From Salminus brasiliensis (taxonomy: Eukaryota > Chordata > Actinopteri > Characiformes > Bryconidae), in NCBI RefSeq assembly GCF_030463535.1, contig NC_132893.1, positions 35,156,734-35,220,733 of the forward strand: 64,000 nt of DNA, read 5' to 3'. The notes under the pieces were generated by a model. That model was not told the origin of the DNA. It did not search any database and worked only from the letters and a program-made list of their open reading frames with translations. A program made the translations under genes and the position numbers. Below, piece by piece: positions 56,777 through 64,000 of this stretch (position 1 is the first letter of the stretch; every line of letters starts with the position of its first letter).

Positions 56777-59036
56777 AAAATCATTTTCAAATAATTAATT
56801 TTGAGGATATTTTTAAATATAATATACTTATACATATAACTTGCAATATAGCTTAATCTGGTTACTTTTAAGGTGGTTGAATGTATTTTATAAGGCACTG
56901 TAACACGATTAGATTAGATTTGATAAATTTGTACGTTTTTAATAATCGGTTTGTGTCTTCTGGTAATGATCTGTATAACTGTGTTTATTTAAACAGGTAT
57001 TTATCGTCTATTATGAACACAGAGTTGGTGTGAAATGGTTCATTGTATGTTATTGTTATTTATTTATTTTATTTATTTTATATGTTTCCAATAAAGTGGC
57101 CAGAGAGTGGAGGCACAAGTTGGTAGATGTTTCCAATAAAGTGGCCAGTGAGAATGAGCACAAGGTTTGTGTTTCCAATAAAGTGGACAGAGAGTGGATG
57201 AACAGTATAGGTGTTTCTAATAAAATGGCCAGTGAGTGGAAAGACAAATTGGTATATGTTTCCAATAAAGCGACCAGTGACACAAAGTAGGTGTTTCCAA
57301 TAAAGTGGCCAGAGAGTGGATGTACAGGGAAGGTTTTTCTAAAAAAATGTCACATTTGTTAATCATTCTCCAATAAAGGTACTAAACTGATAACTGTTCA
57401 GACATCTTCTGCTACACAGAAAGGTCTCCCTTTATTTGGGTGGTACACGTCAGCCCCGTACAGACGGTCTATAATCTGGCTAAGAGAGCAGAGGGGGCCG
57501 CAACACTCAAGAACAGATGGGCTACAGCCTTTAACTGCACACCTATATAGTTGAGCTATAAAGTAGGTGTTTCTAATAAAGCGGCCAAAGAGTGGCAGCA
57601 CAAGTTGGTAGGTGTTTCCAGTAAATTGGCCAGTGAGAATGAGCACAAGGTATGTGTTTCCAATAAAGTGGCCAGAGAGTGGATGTACAGGGTAGGTGTA
57701 TTAACTGACCAGTGAGGGAAAGCACAAGGTAGGTGTTTCCAATAAAGTGGCCAGTGAGAATGAACACAATACAGCTGCTTTCAATAAAGTGGCCAGAGAG
57801 TGGAAGGACAAGTTGGTAGATGTTTCCAATAAAGTGGCCAGTGAGAAGAAGCACAAATTGGTAGATGTTTCCAATAAAGTGGCCAGAGAGTGGAGGCACA
57901 AGTTGGTAGATGTTTCCAATAAAGTGGCCAGTGAGAATGAGCACAAGGTTTGTGTTTCCAATAAAGTGGACAGAGAGTGGATGAACAGTATAGGTGTTTC
58001 TAATAAAATGGCCAGTGAGTGGAAAGACAAATTGGTATATGTTTCCAATAAAGCGACCAGTGACACAAAGTGGGTGTTTCCAATAAAGTGGCCAGAGAGT
58101 GGATGTACAGGGAAGGTGTTTCTAAAAAAATGACCAGTGAGTGGAAATGCATGTTAGTAGGTGTTTCCAATAAAGTGGCCAGTGAGGGAAAGAACAAGTT
58201 GTTAGATGTTTCCAATAAAGCGGCCAGCGAGTAGAAGTACAAGGTAGGACTTTCTGATAAAGTGGCCAGTGAGTGGAAGCAGAAGGTAGAGGTTTTCTGC
58301 ACATCCTCTTCCACTTGTGTGCTGCAGGGTCAGTGCCCCTCCTCAGTGTTTCTATTAAAATGGCCAGTGAGTGAAAGTGCATGTTAGTAGGTATTTCCAA
58401 TAAAGTGGCCAGTGACAGGAGGCACAAGGTATGTGTTGCCAATAAAATGACCAAAGAGTGGAAGGACAAGTTGGTAGATGTTTCCAATAAAGTGGCCAGA
58501 GAGTGGACGTACAGGGAGGGTGTTTCTATTAAAAAGGCCAGTGAATGGAAGGACAAGTTGGTAGATGTTTCCAATAAAATGGCCAGTGAGGGGAGGTACA
58601 AATTGGTAGATGTTTCCAATAAAGCGACCAGTGACACAAAGTGAGTGTTTCCAATAAAGTGGCCAGAGAATGGATGTACAGGGAAGGTGTTTCCAATAAA
58701 GTGTCCAGAGAGTGGCAGCACAAGTTGGTAGATGTTTCCAGTAAAGTGGCCAGTAAGTGGCAGCACAAGTTGGTAGGTGTTTCCAATAAAGTGGCCAGAG
58801 AGTGGACATACGGGGAAGGTGTTTCTATTAAAATGGCCAGTGAGTGCAAGTGCATGTTAGTAGGTATTTCCGATAAAGTGGCCTGTGATGGGAGGCACAA
58901 GGTAGGTGTTTCTAATAAAGTGGCCAGTGAGTGGATGCAGAAGGTAGGGGTTTTCTGCACATCCTCTTCCACTTGTGTGTGGAGTGTGTGCTGCAGGGTC
59001 AGTGCCCCTCCTCAGGCCTGGGTATGAATGCATCAC
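56777..59036. repeat. 2.27-kb duplication, block 1
   Basis: Block 1 (starting AAAATCATTTTCAAATAATT) repeats from 59043. It consists of about 300 bp of AT-rich unique DNA, the minisatellite, and a 190-bp unique spacer (57362-57550) that is also present in block 2. Confidence 0.95.
57080..58965 (+). repeat. 42-45-bp AATAAA minisatellite, array 1
   Basis: Units such as TGTTTCCAATAAAGTGGCCA followed by GAGAGTGGAGGCACAAGTTG. Landmark TTTCC at 57086, 57131 and 57173. It has internal higher-order structure: about 230 bp at 57100-57330 recur at 57885-58115. Long open frames with a Val-Ser-Asn-Lys-Val repeat are artefacts of the near-45-bp period. Confidence 0.97.
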
Positions 59037-59042
59037 AGTAAT

Positions 59043-61127
59043 AAAATCATTTTCAAATAATTAATTTTGAGGATATTTTTTAATATAATATACTTATACA
59101 TATAACTTGCAATATAGCTTAATCTGGTTACTTTTAAGGTGGTTGAATGTATTTTATAAGGCACTGTAACACGATTAGATTAGATTTGATAAATTTGTAC
59201 GTTTTTAATAATCGGTTTGTGTCTTCTGGTAATGATCTGTATAACTGTGTTTATTTAAACAGGTATTTATCGTCTATTATGAACACAGAGTTGGTGTGAA
59301 ATGGTTAATTGTATGTTATTGTTATTTATTTATTTTATTTATTTTATATGTTTCCAATAAAGTGGCCAGAGAGTGGAGGCACAAGTTGGTAGATGTTTCC
59401 AATAAAGTGGCCAGTGAGAATGAGCACAAGGTTTGTGTTTCCAATAAAGTGGACAGAGAGTGGATGAACAGTATAGGTGTTTCTAATAAAATGGCCAGTG
59501 AGTGGAAAGACAAATTGGTATATGTTTCCAATAAAGCGACCAGTGACACAAAGTAGGTGTTTCCAATAAAGTGGCCAGAGAGTGGATGTACAGGGAAGGT
59601 TTTTCTAAAAAATTTCACATTTGTTAATCATTCTCCAATAAAGGTACTAAACTGATAACTGTTCGTACATCTTCTGCTACACAGAAAGGTCTCCCTTTAT
59701 TTGGGTGGTACACGTCAGCCCCGTACAGACGGTCTATAATCTGGCTAAGAGAGCAGAGGGGGCCGCAACACTCAAGAACAGATGGGCTACAGCCTTTAAC
59801 TGCACACCTATATAGTTGAGCTATAAAGTAGGTGTTTCTAATAAAGCGGCCAAAGAGTGGCAGCACAAGTTGGTAGGTGTTTCCAGTAAATTGGCCAGTG
59901 AGAATGAGCACAAGGTATGTGTTTCCAATAAAGTGGCCAGAGAGTGGATGTACAGGGTAGGTGTATTAACTGACCAGTGAGGGAAAGCACAAGGTAGGTG
60001 TTTCCAATAAAGTGGCCAGTGAGAATGAACACAATACAGCTGCTTTCAATAAAGTGGCCAGAGAGTGGAAGGACAAGTTGGTAGATGTTTCCAATAAAGT
60101 GGCCAGTGAGAAGAAGCACAAATTGGTAGATGTTTCCAATAAAGTGGCCAGAGAGTGGAGGCACAAGTTGGTAGATGTTTCCAATAAAGTGGCCAGTGAG
60201 AATGAGCACAAGGTTTGTGTTTCCAATAAAGTGGACAGAGAGTGAATGAACAGTATAGGTGTTTCTAATAAAATGGCCAGTGAGTGGAAAGACAAATTGG
60301 TATATGTTTCCAATAAAGCGACCAGTGACACAAAGTGGGTGTTTCCAATAAAGTGGCCAGAGAGTGGATGTACAGGGAAGGTGTTTCTAAAAAAATGACC
60401 AGTGAGTGGAAATGCATGTTAGTAGGTGTTTCCAATAAAGTGGCCAGTGAGGGAAAGAACAAGTTGTTAGATGTTTCCAATAAAGCGGCCAGCGAGTAGA
60501 AGTACAAGGTAGGACTTTCTGATAAAGTGGCCAGTGAGTGGAAGCAGAAGGTAGAGGTTTTCTGCACATCCTCTTCCACTTGTGTGCTGCAGGGTCAGTG
60601 CCCCTCCTCAGTGTTTCTATTAAAATGGCCAGTGAGTGAAAGTGCATGTTAGTAGGTATTTCCAATAAAGTGGCCAGTGACAGGAGGCACAAGGTATGTG
60701 TTGCCAATAAAATGACCAAAGAGTGGAAGGACAAGTTGGTAGATGTTTCCAATAAAGTGGCCAGAGAGTGGACGTACAGGGAGGGTGTTTCTATTAAAAA
60801 GGCCAGTGAATGGAAGGACAAGTTGGTAGATGTTTCCAATAAAATGGCCAGTGAGGGGAGGTACAAATTGGTAGATGTTTACAATAAAGCGACCAGTGAC
60901 ACAAAGTGGGTGTTTCCAATAAAGTGGCCAGAGAGTGGCAGCACAAGTTGGTAGATGTTTCCAGTAAAGTGGCCAGAGAGTGGACATACGGGGAAGGTGT
61001 TTCTAATAAAGTGGCCAGTGAGTGGATGCAGAAGGTAGGGGTTTTCTGCACATCCTCTTCCACTTGTGTGTGGAGTGTGTGCTGCAGGGTCAGTGCCCCT
61101 CCTCAGGCCTGGGTATGAATGCATCAC
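59043..61127. repeat. 2.27-kb duplication, block 2
   Basis: Copy of block 1, about 180 bp shorter because units near 60930 are missing. Few point differences, so the duplication is recent. Confidence 0.95.
59347..61055 (+). repeat. 42-45-bp AATAAA minisatellite, array 2
   Basis: Same units and order as array 1. One G-to-A change at about 60246 creates a stop in the repeat frame. Confidence 0.97.
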
Positions 61128-61129
61128 AG

Positions 61130-61530
61130 TGTGTGTATAAAGATGGTGCTTTATAGTGGAGCTCTGAGCTCTCCGCTCTTTCCACTCAGCTTTGTGCTCT
61201 AAATCAAATAATGAAAGAGGCTCTGCACTCCAGCCGCGCAATTCATCCCCACCAAAAGAGATTCATTAATATATCAAATCTCTGCTTTTTGCTCTCGCAG
61301 CTTTCATCTTTGAACCCTGCGCAGAGGGTGTGTGAAGTTGCTGAAAAGAGTGAGAAACACCCAGCGCCGGATTAATTACCCCTGCCTTTGACCGACGGAG
61401 GGGTTTCGATTAAAATGCTGATTCAAGAGCCAACAGCAGTTCACAGAGACGCTGCATCTGAGCTTTATTAACATGAAGCACACTCCCAGATCCAGCACTG
61501 ATCACCTGAGCTGCACACAGACCGGCCTCA
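61130..61530. other. Unique-looking segment downstream of isl1b, possible regulatory DNA
   Basis: About 400 bp of complex sequence between repeat arrays, with several homeodomain-type cores (GGATTAATTACC, ATTCATTAATAT) and no coding frame. Could be a conserved enhancer, since Islet genes have many, but conservation cannot be judged here. Confidence 0.3.
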
Positions 61531-61546
61531 GTGTGTACAGCAGCAA

Positions 61547-62048
61547 TCACTGGCCACTTTATTAGAAACACCTACCACCTTGTGCTTCCACTCACTGGCC
61601 ACTTTATTAGAAACACCTACCACCTTGTGCTTCCACTCACTGGCCACTTTATTAGAAACACCTACCACCTTGTGCTTCCACTCACTGGCCACTTTATTAG
61701 AAACACCTACCACCTTGTGCTTCCACTCACTGGCCACTTTATTAGAAACACCTACCACCTTGTGTTTCCCCTCACTGGCCACATTATTAGAAACACCTAC
61801 CACCTTGTATTTCCACTTTTTGGTCACTTTATTAGGAACACCTACCACCGTGTTTCCCCTCACTGGCCACTTTATTAGGAACACCAACCAACTTGATTTT
61901 CCACTTATTTGCCACTTTATTAGAAACACCTACCACCTTGTGCTTCCACTCACTGGCCACTTTATTAGAAACACCTACCACCTTGTGCATCCACTTGGTG
62001 GGCACTTTATTAGGAACACCTACCACCCTGTGGTTCCCCTCACTGCCG
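61547..62048 (-). repeat. 45-bp minisatellite, array 3, inverted
   Basis: About 11 units of CACTGGCCACTTTATTAGAA, ACACCTACCACCTTGTGCTT, CCACT. This is the reverse complement of the array 1/2 unit, more homogeneous and with a strict 45-bp period. Confidence 0.97.
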
Positions 62049-62049
62049 C

Positions 62050-62970
62050 TGTGTTGTAATTTATGCGTCTATATAAAGCGCAGGTGGACGCGGTTACACT
62101 CATCTCCTATTCATATGTTAAACAGACCTTCGTTCTCCAGCACATAGGATGGATCTTCAAGCCACAATTGATCAGAGGTTTCTAAAAGCTTGATGCTTTC
62201 AAACTCGCTCATTAGCATGCTAAGTTTGCAGCAGCTAATAACAGCTCTTTCAACATCCATTTAAATGTAAGAAGGTCTGAGGAAGATGAAGTGGGCTGCC
62301 CGTCTTCTCTGGAGAGTCCAGGTTTCTGTGGGGAAATTGTCTCTCCATTGTGTCAACAGGTGAGGAGAGGCAGGGTGAGCAGTCGAGCTCCCGAGGCGGG
62401 ACGGATCGCCTGCACTACCTGATCTCCGTGAATGGGCCACGGTGCTTCAGCTGAGGGGGGATGAATAGGCGAGACTATGTGAATGTGAAAAGCACACTCG
62501 AGGCTAAATGAGCGCAGGATGCTTGGAGAGTATGCTAATATCGCAGAGCATGCTAGCATTGCAGACTGTGCTAATATGCTAATACTGGAGAGAGGGGTCT
62601 AGCATTGGAGTGTATGCTAATGTCAGATGGTCTCCATTAGGGGCAGAAGGTGCTGAAAACAAGGCCTATAATGAGGGCTTAGCATTTCAGATGACGTCTT
62701 TGCATGATGAGATGGAAATGGATGAAATTTCATTTTTCTGCATTAATTAAAAGGCGGTTAGCTGCGTTTACCCCAGCGTGAGCGGCCTTCGCTTACACAC
62801 ACCAGCTTCTTTCTGCATGACTTCTTATTGCACCTTCATCATTACTTCTACACTACTTTAAGCCCCGCCCACTGACCACCACACCTGGTTAATATATAGT
62901 ATATATATAATATATATATAAAGAAAGAACTGGGCGTTTACTTTATAATATTATATATACATACACTATA
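62050..62970. other. Intergenic DNA, nothing firmly recognised
   Basis: Short repeats around GCTAATATGC at 62520-62620. No exon found on either strand. Confidence 0.4.
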
Positions 62971-62979
62971 TATCCATAC

Positions 62980-63535
62980 AATATGTCCAAATGTTTGTGG
63001 ACACCCTTCTAATTAATGCATTCAGCTACTGTAAGCTGTCAGAGATGTGCAAATGCACATACACAGCTTGTCTAGTCCCTGTAGAGAAGTACTGCCAATA
63101 GAATAGGACTCTCTGGAGCAGATTATCAGAACATCATGAACCTATCTGCACCATGCTGCCCAAGGCGTAGGCTAGTAGAGGGGTGTAAAGCCCCCCAGCA
63201 TTGAGCTGTGGAGCAGTGGAAGAGCTGTGTTGATGGTGGAGCTCCATCCAGTACTTTTTGGATGAGTTGGGGTGGTGATCATCATCCAACATATCAAAAT
63301 CTAGTAGAACGTCTTCTTCTCTGGAAGCAGTTACTCCAACAGGTGTGAGAAACCAGCTTGATTACCAGTATAGTGAGTGTTGTACCTTGTTGTACCTGCT
63401 TAAACCCTCTGAAAGCAGCTACCAGCAGAAGCTGGTGTTGAGCTGGATTCTTCTCAGGAGGGCTTGAATGTTAAATTATATCGAAGCCCTTTTTTTTACA
63501 AGGGGTGTCCACAAACATTTGGGCCTATAGTGTTC
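62980..63535. mobile_element. MITE, family X (copy 9)
   Basis: Left end GTCCAAATGTTTGTGGACAC. Core has the shortened form AGGCGTAGGCTAGTAGAGGG. Right end GGGGTGTCCACAAACATTTG. Here both ends are the GTTTGTGGACA type, so this copy has true inverted termini. Confidence 0.8.
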
Positions 63536-64000
63536 CTAAGTATAGTGCCTAAGTTTTCACTGAGTTTGAGGGACTAGCTGGTCTACCAGACTGAGCCAGA
63601 TGTAATACTCCCAGATTCGGAGCCTCAGAGTCTTAAAGAACGAATAAAAGTCTAAAACAGGATTTAATGCTTTATTGGAGATGGTTTTCGTGATGTGAGC
63701 GAATGGGAGGCGGCTGTTTTCCCAGTGAGGAATGCCAGATGCCCTTTCAGAGGAAAAGGCCCAGTCGGATTTAGATGACTTCCTAACAACTTCCTCTGCA
63801 TCTGATAAGAGATCGGATGTGAGCTCCGGAGCTCCGGAGCCGGCCTCTTTCATTTCACAAAATTTCTTTCTAGTTCAGCATCAACAGTAATATAAGATCC
63901 ACTTAGATACTTGCTGTAAACAACCCACCAACAACACACTTAAACAATATCCTATCATTATTATTTTAGAAATAATAACTTTATTGGTTCAGAGGTCAGA
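63536..64000. other. Right edge, no gene recognised
   Basis: Complex sequence; the 98-codon minus-strand frame at 63557-63853 has no known motif. Confidence 0.4.

Noticed and set aside
57030-61929. Val-Ser-Asn-Lys repeat proteins on both strands
   Set aside because: Repeat period near 45 bp keeps frames open on both strands. No splice sites or conserved domain.

Overview
The window is vertebrate nuclear DNA, almost certainly from a ray-finned fish. Genes are split by GT-AG introns. Intronic and intergenic DNA is packed with tRNA-derived SINEs, a 5'-truncated LINE of the L2/CR1/Rex type, Tc1-like remnants, MITEs and many micro- and minisatellites. The encoded proteins match five vertebrate families. 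I cannot place the species more closely; the repeat content would fit an otophysan (characin, catfish or carp relative), but that is inference.

Layout, left to right. (1) 1032-11550, minus strand: first six coding exons of pstpip2 (F-BAR protein); the remaining exons lie beyond the left edge. Its introns hold a 900-bp purine-only minisatellite, a 98-bp minisatellite, SINEs and MITEs. (2) 12752-14998, plus strand: LINE fragment with an open reverse-transcriptase frame. (3) 15744-17567, minus strand: complete coding region of sub1 (PC4 coactivator, 125 aa), with a likely non-coding first exon and promoter at 19343-19540. (4) 19634-28338: a 73-bp satellite in two large head-to-tail arrays plus a small inverted fragment. 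(5) 28412-29395: a TATATGAGG-type minisatellite. (6) 29934-30931, plus strand: a two-exon gene for a 44-residue BH3-only protein, read here as pmaip1 (Noxa). It is too short for ordinary ORF calling. (7) 34047-37845: a tandem duplication full of MITEs. (8) 40012-48833, minus strand: complete coding region of golph3 (292 aa, four coding exons). (9) 51337-55358, plus strand: complete coding region of a divergent Islet-type LIM-homeodomain factor (322 aa, six exons), probably isl1b/isl1l. (10) 56777-62045: a 42-45-bp minisatellite carrying AATAAA, duplicated as a block of about 2.2 kb and followed by an inverted array of the same unit.

The genes are not one pathway. Their human counterparts lie on 18q (PSTPIP2, PMAIP1) and 5p/5q (SUB1, GOLPH3, ISL1), two regions that together with parts of chromosome 9 correspond to the chicken Z chromosome. 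The window therefore looks like a compact piece of an ancient vertebrate linkage group.

Most long open frames here are artefacts of tandem repeats whose period is a multiple of three, or lie antisense to golph3. All splice sites and translations were read by eye; no alignment or database search was run.
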